Position numbers and translations under genes: made by a program
In this document: piece after piece, positions 8,113-17,548 of the stretch
Position numbering within the stretch: position 1 is the first letter of the stretch
How the letters are laid out: every line of letters begins with the position of its first letter
Notes under the pieces: model-generated
Told to the model about the DNA's origin: nothing
What the model saw: only the letters and a program-made list of their open reading frames with translations
Database searches by the model: none
Source of the DNA: CAZJDM01 sp964544765
GTDB lineage: Bacteria > Bdellovibrionota_B > Oligoflexia > CAYFLR01
Length of the DNA: 46,737 nt
Direction: 5' to 3'
Assembly (NCBI GenBank): GCA_964544765.1
Contig: CAZJDM010000013.1
Location: forward strand, 1 to 46,737

Positions 8113-10455
8113 TTATTCAAGAATAGCATAAAAAGTTATTAACTTACCGCCACCGCCACCTACATCTACGCCAGTAAAACGTTTGATATTTAAATCTTCC
8201 ATAAATGGTAAACCATAATTGATTTGGCTCTTTAAATGACTTTTCTGAGCTTGCAGAACAAGATTTTGAATCAAATATTCTATTACACTAAAAACAGCGC
8301 TGGGAACGGTTAAAAATGGAACTAGGAACAACGGATTGTTAAATTCAATATATGATTCAGCAACGATTTCGCGACTTGGTTGGGCGGTAATGATCTCTTT
8401 ATTAGGATCATCATCCACTCCTAAAGAAATAGGAATCTCTACTCTATGAGCTACCGTCCCCAAAAAAGATGGTCCTTTTAGATTTGGAAACTTTAAAATA
8501 TATTCCCGAGTAGCTTGGTCCCAGGCTAGATAAGGAGGCTTCCCCATTCTAATCAATTTTTCGTCGTATCCCACATCATGTGAGCAGTTAAAAGAAACTT
8601 TATTATTTTTATCCACACAAAAATCTAAACTTCCACTTTTTTGCAACACTCTTAAATAATCATTAACCATATCAATATCAATTTGCATAGCTATATCATG
8701 TGGAGTATCTGGATCAAAAGGTACCCCCGAACTGTATCTAAGGGAACTATTTTCATCACAGGCTAGATCGCAAACTTCCACGGCAAAACTAATCGAATTA
8801 TTCTGATGATTAGAATTAATACTATCTGCCTCAAATCCCGCAAAATGAATAGTTACGGTACGGTTATAATTTTGGACAATATCAGTTAATTCTATTGTCA
8901 TTTTCTTTATCTCACTTATATAGTAACGAGGACACCCTCCTCCTTTATACTTGCTATAAAGACTTGACAAGGACCTTATAACAGCTTCTACCTTATTCAA
9001 GACATATTTACTTTGCTTATGAATATCTTCTTCTATTGCCCCATCTATACTCTTAAAAAAGGATTTCACCTTTTTTACATCTAGATTATATGAAGTAACT
9101 AAGTCGCTATCATCATCGTCAAAACGACTATTGCTCACCGTACGTCCCCAGCGTGGTAATGAATTCATAAGAATGTCTAAATACTCTCTACCATGAACTA
9201 AATAACCATGATACCTATTGAGTTCGTTATAAGTTTCCCTAGCTTTTACTCTCACCTCTGAAGAGGTTAACCTGACTGGCTTAGGTAATACTTGGGTAAA
9301 TTTTTCCTGTAAAATAGGAATACTATTTAATCGGGTGGTTATATCATCTCGATAATATGAGGATAAGTATTCACTTAAAACTGTATTCACTGGTTCCATA
9401 ATTTCAGGAAAACCAGCTAAAAAGTTACCCAAAACAAAACCAAGTACTCCCCATAATTGATAAGAAGGCGGAGCATTCTCAAAAAGCATCACTAGGTATC
9501 GATCATAAGCTTTATCAGCGATAGTCTCTTTAAACTGGTTAAAATCGCTATAGTTAATTTTCTTACCAACATCAATATCTTTTTTTAATTGTTCCAGCTC
9601 TTCCTTCAATACATCCTGATAAGCCTGTTCCAGTAGTTTTTCGTCGATTTCAACAAACTTTTTATCAAAAATTACTACCGAATCCTCTGGTAAATGCACT
9701 CTTATAAATTCAGCTGGTATCTGCACCATTTGTCCATAACCGGCGCTAGGATTTAACTCTACTTTAAATTCAATATAAGGGCTGGTTTCTCCTTCGGCCA
9801 GAGAAATAACAAAATCTTCAACCTCGACCATCGGATGTTGATCGAACATAGAATCTATTTTTAAGTTTCCTTTGAGAAAAAAATCAACAATAGGTATGCG
9901 AATAAAACACATTTGAGCAGATTGACAACTTACTTCAGCTTGATCCAGTTTAACTTCATCAATTCGCATATTGGTAATAGTTAAATCTGCAGGTATGGGT
10001 CTAAAGGTGGAAACTAAACCCAAATAACTCATATCCGTCCACTGATACTTCTTATCCACTAGTATTTGCGGCAGACCTGGACATTGATTCCATGCATCTC
10101 CCAAGGACAATGAATCGACATATTCTAAGGTACATTTGTCATCCGCTGATTTTGTTACATCTTGAATTTCTATCTTGGTCACTTGATCTTCTAAAAAAGC
10201 AATATGCTTTTTGACTATTTTGGTAGCAACCTTGGAAATACCGGATGAAGTGAGATCAAATCGAACTAAATGATTGTAAAGAGGGTAACCACTATGAGCT
10301 GCTCCATATCCTTCAACTTGACTACCACTCCTACAACTACCAATAAACATCGAAATAAAGAAAACAGGCATTATGAAAAAGGCTATTGATATCTTTATGT
10401 TTTTTATTTTTTTGTTTTTTTCTATTTTTTCAAATAAATTTTTCTCATACATCAT
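8113..10455 (-). CDS. large lipoprotein of unknown function (780 aa)
   Basis: Starts at ATG 10455, with GAGG 7 nt upstream. A charged N-terminus leads into a hydrophobic stretch ending FIGSC, an acceptable signal peptidase II box, so the mature protein is probably tethered to a membrane through that Cys. No known domain is recognised. Visible segments are a Lys/Glu-rich helical region (residues ~270-310), a helical region around 400-520, and beta-rich parts near 120-260 and 540-700. The C-terminus has a GVDVGGGGGK glycine run. It stands alone on the minus strand, divergent from the TSUP gene. It shares general character, but no obvious homology, with the lipoprotein at 17549-18829. Confidence 0.8.
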   Translation of the reverse strand: MMYEKNLFEKIEKNKKIKNIKISIAFFIMPVFFISMFIGSCRSGSQVEGYGAAHSGYPLYNHLVRFDLTSSGISKVATKIVKKHIAFLEDQVTKIEIQDVTKSADDKCTLEYVDSLSLGDAWNQCPGLPQILVDKKYQWTDMSYLGLVSTFRPIPADLTITNMRIDEVKLDQAEVSCQSAQMCFIRIPIVDFFLKGNLKIDSMFDQHPMVEVEDFVISLAEGETSPYIEFKVELNPSAGYGQMVQIPAEFIRVHLPEDSVVIFDKKFVEIDEKLLEQAYQDVLKEELEQLKKDIDVGKKINYSDFNQFKETIADKAYDRYLVMLFENAPPSYQLWGVLGFVLGNFLAGFPEIMEPVNTVLSEYLSSYYRDDITTRLNSIPILQEKFTQVLPKPVRLTSSEVRVKARETYNELNRYHGYLVHGREYLDILMNSLPRWGRTVSNSRFDDDDSDLVTSYNLDVKKVKSFFKSIDGAIEEDIHKQSKYVLNKVEAVIRSLSSLYSKYKGGGCPRYYISEIKKMTIELTDIVQNYNRTVTIHFAGFEADSINSNHQNNSISFAVEVCDLACDENSSLRYSSGVPFDPDTPHDIAMQIDIDMVNDYLRVLQKSGSLDFCVDKNNKVSFNCSHDVGYDEKLIRMGKPPYLAWDQATREYILKFPNLKGPSFLGTVAHRVEIPISLGVDDDPNKEIITAQPSREIVAESYIEFNNPLFLVPFLTVPSAVFSVIEYLIQNLVLQAQKSHLKSQINYGLPFMEDLNIKRFTGVDVGGGGGKLITFYAILE

Positions 10456-10668
10456 TTATATTCCTCATATTTAACAAAACTAAATAGCTTTGCGAGGTAT
10501 TTATCGACATTTTTAATTATAAACTTTAGATAAAAATAACATTTTCTGTTTTTATTTTATTTTCAGTATGCTAATATATTGCGCCATGGAAGCAGGGTTA
10601 TAAATACTGCTCAATGAAAATTGTATTTATAGGAAATTCTTTGTGTTAAATCCAGAAAGGTCTTCTTG

Positions 10669-11625
10669 ATGGTATCAATCTACTTAGAAACTGGTGTCCT
10701 CGACATCTCAATTATACTATTGATATTACTAGGTTTTTGCGCGGGTATGTTTGCAGGGTTATTAGGGATAGGAGGAGGGTGGATCATTATCCCAGTTCTA
10801 AATATTTTAGGGCTACCTATTCCAACAGCAGTAGGCACAGGACTAGTCTTGATGTTTTTTACCAGTGTTATTTCAGTTTTCAAACATCGTCAACATGGAA
10901 ATTTAAATATTAAGTTAGGGATATCATTAGCATTACCTATAATTTGCGGTGTACAATTAGGTAAGAGCCTGATGTTTTACCTGGAAAAACAGGGCCACGC
11001 GGAGCTGATCATACGTATTTGTTATATTGTGTTGTTATCTGTAATAGGCATTTTGATGCTTTATAAATCATTAACCAATGATTCTTCGGATTCCTCTCAA
11101 GAAAAGAAGTCTCCAATATTAGAACAAAATTCTTGGCATTCATGGCTGCGTATAATCCCTATAGGCGTACTTACAGGTTCACTATCGGGATTATTGGGTA
11201 TAGGTGGTGGCTTTCTATTGGTACCCGCAATGATATATATTCTTTACCTTCCCACCTTAACCGTAGTTGCTACTAGTTTGTTTTGCATCATGTTTGCCAG
11301 TACTTATGGCGGATTCTTATATATTATAAATGACAAAGTTGAATACTCGCTTATTTTATATATTCTTATTGGAACCGTGTTTGGTAGTCATTTGGGAGTT
11401 AAAATGTCTCAATTAATTAAAGATAAGCAATTGAAATTACTTTTTTCCTGCTTAGTATTACTTTCTTGTTTAGCGGTTATCCTCAAGCAATTTGAATACT
11501 CTTTAGCTTCTCAATGGTTGATTCTAGGTTCAGCGGGAGCATTTTGTCTGTTCATTATTATCTACTTCTTTAATATTAGTACTCAACGTAATTTAAGTAG
11601 TGTAAAACTTAAAATAAAGGCTTAA
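10669..11625 (+). CDS. TSUP-family membrane permease (TauE/SafE)
   Basis: A roughly eight-helix inner-membrane protein. The family exports or imports small organosulfur or sulfite-type anions; the substrate here is not evident. Its internal two-fold repeat is clear: GLLGIGGGWIIIPVLNILG in the N-half and GLLGIGGGFLLVPAMIYI in the C-half, both family hallmarks. Starts at ATG 10669, with AAAGG 8 nt upstream; a TTG sits immediately before in frame. At 318 aa it is somewhat longer than the family norm, having an extra C-terminal helix. Its TAA abuts the TAA of the convergent M16 gene with no base between them. Confidence 0.93.
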   Translation: MVSIYLETGVLDISIILLILLGFCAGMFAGLLGIGGGWIIIPVLNILGLPIPTAVGTGLVLMFFTSVISVFKHRQHGNLNIKLGISLALPIICGVQLGKSLMFYLEKQGHAELIIRICYIVLLSVIGILMLYKSLTNDSSDSSQEKKSPILEQNSWHSWLRIIPIGVLTGSLSGLLGIGGGFLLVPAMIYILYLPTLTVVATSLFCIMFASTYGGFLYIINDKVEYSLILYILIGTVFGSHLGVKMSQLIKDKQLKLLFSCLVLLSCLAVILKQFEYSLASQWLILGSAGAFCLFIIIYFFNISTQRNLSSVKLKIKA

Positions 11626-14490
11626 TTAAAAACCGAATAAATCGTCTGTAGACAGTTCCACAAAATCATATCTCTGCTGTAAAGTTGCTAAATCCAAACG
11701 TCGAGAATCACCAACTATAGTAAAAATTAAATTCTTTTTCTCTACACGATCAACCGCAAATTGTTTAAAATCATTTATACTAACTCCACCGGTATTAATA
11801 TAATCAAATATCTGTTTACGTGGATCAAACCCCACATATCCCCAACGCTCAAATCTCTCGACCAACGATAACACTCTCCTAAAAGGATCTGCCTGAAGCC
11901 TATATTTATTCTCCAAACCTCTAACCGCTACTTCAAATTTGGGGGGTATTATAGGTACTTCATCAAACAAATTGTGAAACACATTGACAGCTTCCACAAT
12001 TTTTTCAGGTTGGGTACTTAAACCCCCTTCTAAATAATCTTGGTCAATTGGACGATAACCATAAGCAAAACCAGAAGAAACTGAATAAGCTAAACTTCTT
12101 CGAGTTCTTATTTCCTCAGACAAAATACTACTGTTGGAATAATACAAATAAAAAAGGATTTTATTAAGACGATCCTTTACCGAAGATAAATCTGATGTAC
12201 CTAGTATAACATTAACATCAGCCTGTTTAGAGGCAGGTAAGTCATAAAAATAAATAGTAGGACGTTGTACCGTCTTTACTTTTATTGCAGGCACTTGGGC
12301 AAATTCTACTACCGGTGAATCAAATTGTTTTTTTAGTTTCTTTTTCAAATCATCTATTGGGATATTACCTAAATAATAAATTTTCTTGGGGCTAGAAAAC
12401 AAATTATGTGCAAAAGAAGGATAGTCCTTACTGGATAATTTTTTTAATTGTTGGTTGGTAGATACATATTTATAACCAGAATATTTGCCCCTTGAAACAT
12501 ACCAAGCAATTGCCTTATTAATAGTTCTAGGATTTTTGGTAATATCATTTCTGTTTTTAATGATACTTGCTACAGACTTACTGAGAAATTCATCTTCTAT
12601 AAATGGTTCCTTTAAAACATTGATCGCGAGTTCAAATCCTTCTAGAATATTTTTATCTGGGCCACTAATTTCTAAGCGAATTTTAAACAACGATTCGGTA
12701 AATCTATATGTAATACCTAAATTATAAAGTTTATTGCTTAATTCAGACGGAGGCATATCACGAGTTCCCAGCTTCTTTAATATATCTATAAAATGACACC
12801 TAGCCTTATCATTAAAACACCCATAAGCAAAATGAACCTCTAAAAAAGCTAAATCATTAACGGGATTTTTTTGATAATAAAGTTCAATTCCTTCTTTAAC
12901 CTTAGATCTTACAATCACATTTGGTATATCAAGAAATCTGGGCTGTAATGGCGCTACTTTCCTTGTTACAATTTCCATAAAAGCAGGACTTCTTTGTTGA
13001 ACAAATTGTTGGATCTTTTTGACTTGTGGTTTTTTAAACTTAGGAGGAGTATATTCACCAATCTGGCGATATACGACAGCATAATTGTTACCAAAGTATT
13101 TATTAGCTACTCGTACAATATCCTCTCTAGTAACGGCATCATAATCGTTTCCCCATTTTCCACTGATTATAGCGCCCTGCAACATACCAGCACGATTTTC
13201 ATTTTCTTCTAACCATTTCATCTCGCGCTTTTGCTTATCCAACTTAATAGCGGCTAACAATTCATCGCTAAAACGGCCCTTTTTAACTGGTTCAAGCTGA
13301 GCTACCAACAACTTCGCTACGTCTTCCAACGATTGTCCAGGATTGGCTTCCCCATGCAAGAACTGATTGCCATAATCAACTTTGAAAGTTTGAAAAGAAC
13401 CACCATTTTTTATTCTTTGTTTTTGAACCAGATTTATATCAATTAAACCTGCTTGTTGATTAGCTAATATCATATCTAATAAAATTAGAGCCTCTAAATC
13501 CGATGAACCGCTCCCGGGGAGAAGATAAGCAACAGTTACTCCTGGTTTACTGGGATATTTTACTGTTTTTTTAATTACTCTTTGGGGTGATTTAACCTCT
13601 ACTTTTTGATATTTAGGAACCTTTCTGGAGGTTAGTGAAGAAAATTTCGCAGTAACAACCCGTTTTACTTCCTTGAATTCAAGGTCACCTGAAATGATGA
13701 TGGCCATATTATTAGGAACATAATACGTATTAAAAAAATTACGCATTTTAACCAGGTTGGGATTTTTGATATGTTGTGGAAGACTCGCAACATATCTACT
13801 ATAGGGGTGGTTAGCAAACATGGCCTTTCTTAAACTATCTTGAGTGGTAAAATATGGATTGTTGCTGCGTTTTTCCATTTCTTCAAAAACTACTTCTAAT
13901 TCAGGTTGAAACATTCGGAAAACGGGATTGGTAAATCTTTCAAACTCTAAAAGGGCCCAGTCTTCTAGTCTGTTTTTTCCCAGAGTAACTATATAATTGG
14001 TCCAATCATGATGGGTAAAAGCATTTTTACGTTCAGCGCCGAAATAATTATACAGTTCGTTAAATTCATTAGGATTACAGTACTTGGTTGTTTGTAAGGT
14101 TAATTCATTTATCCTTTGATCTAATCTTTGCCTAGCGTCAGGATCGGAAATAGCAGCTCTTTTAGTATACAATGCTTCGATTTGGTCCTGTAATTTTTTC
14201 TCCGCTCCCCAGTTTATAGTACCTATTCGTTGTGTACCAAAAAATAAAACATGTTCTAAATAATGCGCCAAACCGGTCGCATCAGCCGGTTCATGTTTAG
14301 CTCCTGACTTGACAAGTATTCTGGCATGAAATTGGTTAGGTTTTAATTTACTTGGAGAAAAATATACTTCTAATCCATTAGGTAAGGTGAAATGTTGATA
14401 TTCAGGAAAGATTTTCTTAGCACATAAGGCATCACTAAAAATCAATATCTGTACTAACACGACCAATACAACTTTTAAATAATTAGACAT
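11626..14490 (-). CDS. M16-family zinc metalloprotease, two-domain, exported
   Basis: A 954-aa insulinase/pitrilysin-type protease with an N-terminal signal peptide (cleavage near SDALCA). The inverted zinc motif HYLEH (His76, Glu79, His80) is followed by a Glu ligand in EVVFEEMEK near residue 203. A region of about 60 charged, helical residues (100-150) is inserted between them, as in some bacterial M16 proteins. The C-terminal half holds a second M16 fold without the zinc motif, including EEIRTRRSLAYSVSSGF, similar to the R/Y substrate-binding element of the family. It probably degrades peptides in the periplasm. A strong AAAGGAG lies 7 nt before the ATG at 14490. A structured intergenic region lies upstream. 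Confidence 0.95.
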   Translation of the reverse strand: MSNYLKVVLVVLVQILIFSDALCAKKIFPEYQHFTLPNGLEVYFSPSKLKPNQFHARILVKSGAKHEPADATGLAHYLEHVLFFGTQRIGTINWGAEKKLQDQIEALYTKRAAISDPDARQRLDQRINELTLQTTKYCNPNEFNELYNYFGAERKNAFTHHDWTNYIVTLGKNRLEDWALLEFERFTNPVFRMFQPELEVVFEEMEKRSNNPYFTTQDSLRKAMFANHPYSRYVASLPQHIKNPNLVKMRNFFNTYYVPNNMAIIISGDLEFKEVKRVVTAKFSSLTSRKVPKYQKVEVKSPQRVIKKTVKYPSKPGVTVAYLLPGSGSSDLEALILLDMILANQQAGLIDINLVQKQRIKNGGSFQTFKVDYGNQFLHGEANPGQSLEDVAKLLVAQLEPVKKGRFSDELLAAIKLDKQKREMKWLEENENRAGMLQGAIISGKWGNDYDAVTREDIVRVANKYFGNNYAVVYRQIGEYTPPKFKKPQVKKIQQFVQQRSPAFMEIVTRKVAPLQPRFLDIPNVIVRSKVKEGIELYYQKNPVNDLAFLEVHFAYGCFNDKARCHFIDILKKLGTRDMPPSELSNKLYNLGITYRFTESLFKIRLEISGPDKNILEGFELAINVLKEPFIEDEFLSKSVASIIKNRNDITKNPRTINKAIAWYVSRGKYSGYKYVSTNQQLKKLSSKDYPSFAHNLFSSPKKIYYLGNIPIDDLKKKLKKQFDSPVVEFAQVPAIKVKTVQRPTIYFYDLPASKQADVNVILGTSDLSSVKDRLNKILFYLYYSNSSILSEEIRTRRSLAYSVSSGFAYGYRPIDQDYLEGGLSTQPEKIVEAVNVFHNLFDEVPIIPPKFEVAVRGLENKYRLQADPFRRVLSLVERFERWGYVGFDPRKQIFDYINTGGVSINDFKQFAVDRVEKKNLIFTIVGDSRRLDLATLQQRYDFVELSTDDLFGF

Positions 14491-14599
14491 GTATTTTCTC
14501 CTTTAATAAAATTTGCCTCACCCAATGACAGCGCTTTTAACATAATAATTTTATTATTTAATATACGGTATTTCATCGACATCTAAAGAATTCTTGAAA

Positions 14600-14759
14600 G
14601 GTAGCACAATCATCTATAGTTTGTCAATAATTGACGTTACATGTAGCATAGACGCACTTAAATAATTTAAGATTATATTTAAATATTTATATGTGCTACC
14701 CGTGTTACCTGTGGTAAGTACCAGTAACCCGAATCGCAGGTAACGGCTATTATTGACAA
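14600..14759. repeat. nested inverted-repeat element with GTTAC motifs
   Basis: A 23-bp inverted repeat (14621-14643 and 14737-14759, 20 of 23 positions matching; arms start TTGTCAATAAT) encloses 93 bp. A second perfect 9-bp pair interlocks with it: GGTAGCACA at 14600-14608 and TGTGCTACC at 14692-14700. Inside the right half are GGTA-AG-TACC and several GTTAC/GTAAC motifs. It lies between the end of the pseudo-protease gene and the start of the M16 gene. It could be a small non-autonomous element, a regulator-binding region, or a structured leader or terminator. Confidence 0.65.
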
Positions 14760-14771
14760 GTTACAGAAGTT

Positions 14772-15653
14772 TTACTTAACACCTGAAATTTTAATTCCAT
14801 GGGTCCTTACAACATTTTGTAAAAATTCTTTACTGTAATTAGACGAGAGATCCACGTAAGATGATTCCCTTCTGGGTAATTTTTCTTCATCTTGTCCCGT
14901 AATAGAATGAAATATTGAAATGCCAATTAATTCGTTATTAGTATTTAACAAAAGGCTTCCCATATCCCCCAAACCGGTCATGGAATAGGCGGGCTCTTCT
15001 CCCCAATTAGGAAATTTAAATCCTACAAAGGAAATAGCTCCGTATTCAACAGATTCTATTGTATTGGCTCCTTTTCGTAACACACCAAATCCTTGGTGTT
15101 GATCTAAATCATCTTCTCCAAATCCAACCATTATTACTTTCTCACCAACTTCATGAGGCGAAAAACTAATGGAAAAATGATTTTGGGAAATACCCTCTAC
15201 TCCTAGTTTCGAAATAGAATTTTGCTTTATCACTATTAAAGCAAGAGATTCTGAAGCATAGTTTTCTTTTTGCTCTGACAAATAAATAGCTTGAAAGTCT
15301 TGAGAAACAAACTTAATTTTATTTATCCAAATAAAAGGAAATTCTCCTGTACCTTTATAACCAGAATACCAAGTAAAGCAAGCCTTGGAAGTCAAAATGG
15401 TTCTAGATCCTACAAATGCCCCTGTACAAGCAGGAACATACATCCCCTTGGCTTGTACTGGTTCTAACACTGCTTCAGCAAAATCCATTCTAACTACTGA
15501 ACGAAATTTGGTATTAACGGGAATGGTTAAATCTATAGGTAGAGAATCTGATAACTTAACTTGAGAATTATTTGGCCTGATACGACAGGACCAAAAACAT
15601 AACATCATTACTAAGCAGACTAAGCACGCTAACAGATAAGCTTTTAGTTTCAT
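14772..15653 (-). CDS. trypsin-fold lipoprotein lacking the catalytic triad
   Basis: Starts at ATG 15653, with AAAGG 7 nt upstream (293 aa). The N-terminus is a signal peptide ending CFWSC, a loose lipoprotein box (Cys23). The body aligns with chymotrypsin-like proteases: CTGAFVGSRTILTSKAC corresponds to the CGG..I....LTAAHC region, VIMVGFGED to the VxxGWG strand, and GLGDMGSLLL to the GDSGGP loop. The catalytic His is Ala91 (LTSKAC), the nucleophile Ser is Met231 (GDMGS), and the usual Asp of DIAL is Ser136 (SLAL). The cysteine pair flanking the His loop is kept (Cys76/Cys92). The fold is therefore probably retained with protease activity lost; a binding or inhibitory role is possible. Confidence 0.8.
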   Translation of the reverse strand: MKLKAYLLACLVCLVMMLCFWSCRIRPNNSQVKLSDSLPIDLTIPVNTKFRSVVRMDFAEAVLEPVQAKGMYVPACTGAFVGSRTILTSKACFTWYSGYKGTGEFPFIWINKIKFVSQDFQAIYLSEQKENYASESLALIVIKQNSISKLGVEGISQNHFSISFSPHEVGEKVIMVGFGEDDLDQHQGFGVLRKGANTIESVEYGAISFVGFKFPNWGEEPAYSMTGLGDMGSLLLNTNNELIGISIFHSITGQDEEKLPRRESSYVDLSSNYSKEFLQNVVRTHGIKISGVK

Positions 15654-15857
15654 AGTTCTACCTTTCTTTAAACACACCTATTTTTTACATTATCAATTCT
15701 ATAAAATTAATTCTATAATTAATATCCAAATTTCATCATTAGGATCATTTGTTACTATTTACTAGACATCAGTTTCTTTTATGATTATAACGTATTATAC
15801 AATAAATAAAGTTTTGAAATACTTTTACAAGGATGAGAGATATACAAGGAGGTTTTA

Positions 15858-16817
15858 ATGTCTAAGCTTATTGTTGTGCTACATTTGTGTTTATTTTTTT
15901 TCATTTCCTTTATTTCTTTAGCCAATGAAACAATCCTTTCTGAAAGCACCGATCGACTAGCTAAATTAGAAGAAATAATAATTGTTGAATCATCCCCTGG
16001 ATTACCTTTTTTAAAAAAACATATGGGAATAATAGCATTATATGATCTAGTTTTTGATCCTGAAAACACCGCTTATTTTGGTCAGGATTCAATTATTCGT
16101 AGAGTAATAATTATAGAAGGACTACCTGGTAGAGATCTTCCTGAAGGTTTTTCTATAAATCTGCAGGAGCATACCTTAGAATATCCATATAACCGATCTA
16201 TAGATCAAAAGATAATTGAAGCCCTACCCCGCTTTAAAAGCGAACTAAAGCAGATAGGAAATTTAATTGTCGATATTACTGGAATATCGCCTAATATTGT
16301 CTTTCAAAGAGAAAAAGATCTTTTACTAGGAGAGACACTTTCCAATGCTGACTATTTAGGTATCCTGCAAACACTTGATGAAGTGTTAACTAATCCAATC
16401 TACGCAGCTGCATTATCAGTATACGACAAAATTATCTTTACAGAGAGCGCTTATAGAACCACCGGAATACATACATATTACCAAACTACTTTGGAGATAA
16501 TCTCAGGCGATAAAGAATACGAATTCCATGATTGTACATTTGATACCAGCACTTTAGAAAAGATGCTTGACATTGTTGCTATTCAGGGATTTCGTGGAAT
16601 CGATCATTATTTTTATAATACTGATTACAAGAGCGTTATCAACGAACTTTGGGAATTCTTAACTCCTATGCAGGTTTCTTTTTTGCAACAAAACGGAGTA
16701 GAAAGGTTCAAATTGGACCAATATTATCAATCTAAACCTGAACTGTTTAAAAACGGAGAACTTATTCTAGGATTGACCCGTTTAGAAATGGAAGAAATGG
16801 TTAATATAATATTTTAA
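15858..16817 (+). CDS. secreted protein of unknown function (319 aa)
   Basis: A perfect AAGGAGG stands 5 nt before the ATG. The N-terminal signal peptide (LIVVLHLCLFFFISFISLA) is followed by an acidic mature protein with no family I recognise. It has scattered aromatic residues and ends in a helical segment (GLTRLEMEEMVNIIF). Two cysteines remain apart, one of them in the signal peptide. It is divergent from the pseudo-protease gene and 80 bp upstream of another secreted unknown on the same strand, so the two may be co-expressed. Confidence 0.72.
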   Translation: MSKLIVVLHLCLFFFISFISLANETILSESTDRLAKLEEIIIVESSPGLPFLKKHMGIIALYDLVFDPENTAYFGQDSIIRRVIIIEGLPGRDLPEGFSINLQEHTLEYPYNRSIDQKIIEALPRFKSELKQIGNLIVDITGISPNIVFQREKDLLLGETLSNADYLGILQTLDEVLTNPIYAAALSVYDKIIFTESAYRTTGIHTYYQTTLEIISGDKEYEFHDCTFDTSTLEKMLDIVAIQGFRGIDHYFYNTDYKSVINELWEFLTPMQVSFLQQNGVERFKLDQYYQSKPELFKNGELILGLTRLEMEEMVNIIF

Positions 16818-16897
16818 CCCACGCGATTATATAGATTGTTAGTTTTAGTCATAGTAGTTAATATTTAATAATTAATATTTAAAAAGGAGTTGATGTC

Positions 16898-17434
16898 ATG
16901 AAAAAAGGATTTTTCGCGTTAAGTTTATTTGTATTTTCTATTACCGCCTGGGCCGAAGAAGGTCACTTATTATCCAATATAAGTGGAACTAATATCGATC
17001 TAAAGACTTATGATCACGCCTTTGCCGGAACAATTAAAGATTATGTTGCTTGGGGAGTAGTTGATGAAAATACTTTCACTTCAGAACTTGTAGTTCGTAA
17101 ATATGGTCAAACTATCAAAACAACTTTTAAAAGACAAGAAGACGGCAGAATCGGTGGAGTTATCAGTAGTAGCTGTGATACCGGTGATCGTAGTACCAGC
17201 ATCTTTGTAAATGGCGCAAATCCTAATAATGATGAATTATACCTTTTGATCAATGGAGAAAGAGTTGTTGTCAAGATTGAATATGATGATTTTGTAGACA
17301 ACCATTTCGTTAATCCCAAATATACAGCCATGATTGAAGGAAAAGAAGTTTACTTTAAACTAGAATCGGGACAAGCCTGTTTTGGACTTTCTTTTCATCT
17401 TTCAATGTTAATTTTTGGAGCTTACATCCATTAG
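16898..17434 (+). CDS. small secreted protein of unknown function (178 aa)
   Basis: AAGGAG lies 8 nt before the ATG. The signal peptide is classic (MKKGFFALSLFVFSITAWAEE, cleavage after AWA). The mature part is beta-rich with alternating polar/hydrophobic strands (TFTSELVVRKYGQTIKTTFK) and two cysteines (SSSCDTGD and QACFG) that could form a disulfide. It is followed at once by a rho-independent terminator. No family is recognised. Confidence 0.72.
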   Translation: MKKGFFALSLFVFSITAWAEEGHLLSNISGTNIDLKTYDHAFAGTIKDYVAWGVVDENTFTSELVVRKYGQTIKTTFKRQEDGRIGGVISSSCDTGDRSTSIFVNGANPNNDELYLLINGERVVVKIEYDDFVDNHFVNPKYTAMIEGKEVYFKLESGQACFGLSFHLSMLIFGAYIH

Positions 17435-17441
17435 ATGATAT

Positions 17442-17482
17442 AAACCCAGCCTCTAAAGAATAGATCGCTGGGTTTGTTTTCT
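17442..17482 (+). terminator. rho-independent terminator
   Basis: AAACCCAGC (17442-17450) pairs perfectly with GCTGGGTTT (17467-17475), followed by GTTTTCT. It lies 8 bp after the stop of the 178-aa secreted protein gene. The AAAC flank may let it work weakly in the opposite direction for the convergent lipoprotein gene too. Confidence 0.85.
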
Positions 17483-17548
17483 AGCTACAACTAATATATA
17501 AGTGAGATAAGCAGGTTCTGCACATTGACACCGTGTAAGATTGTAAGA

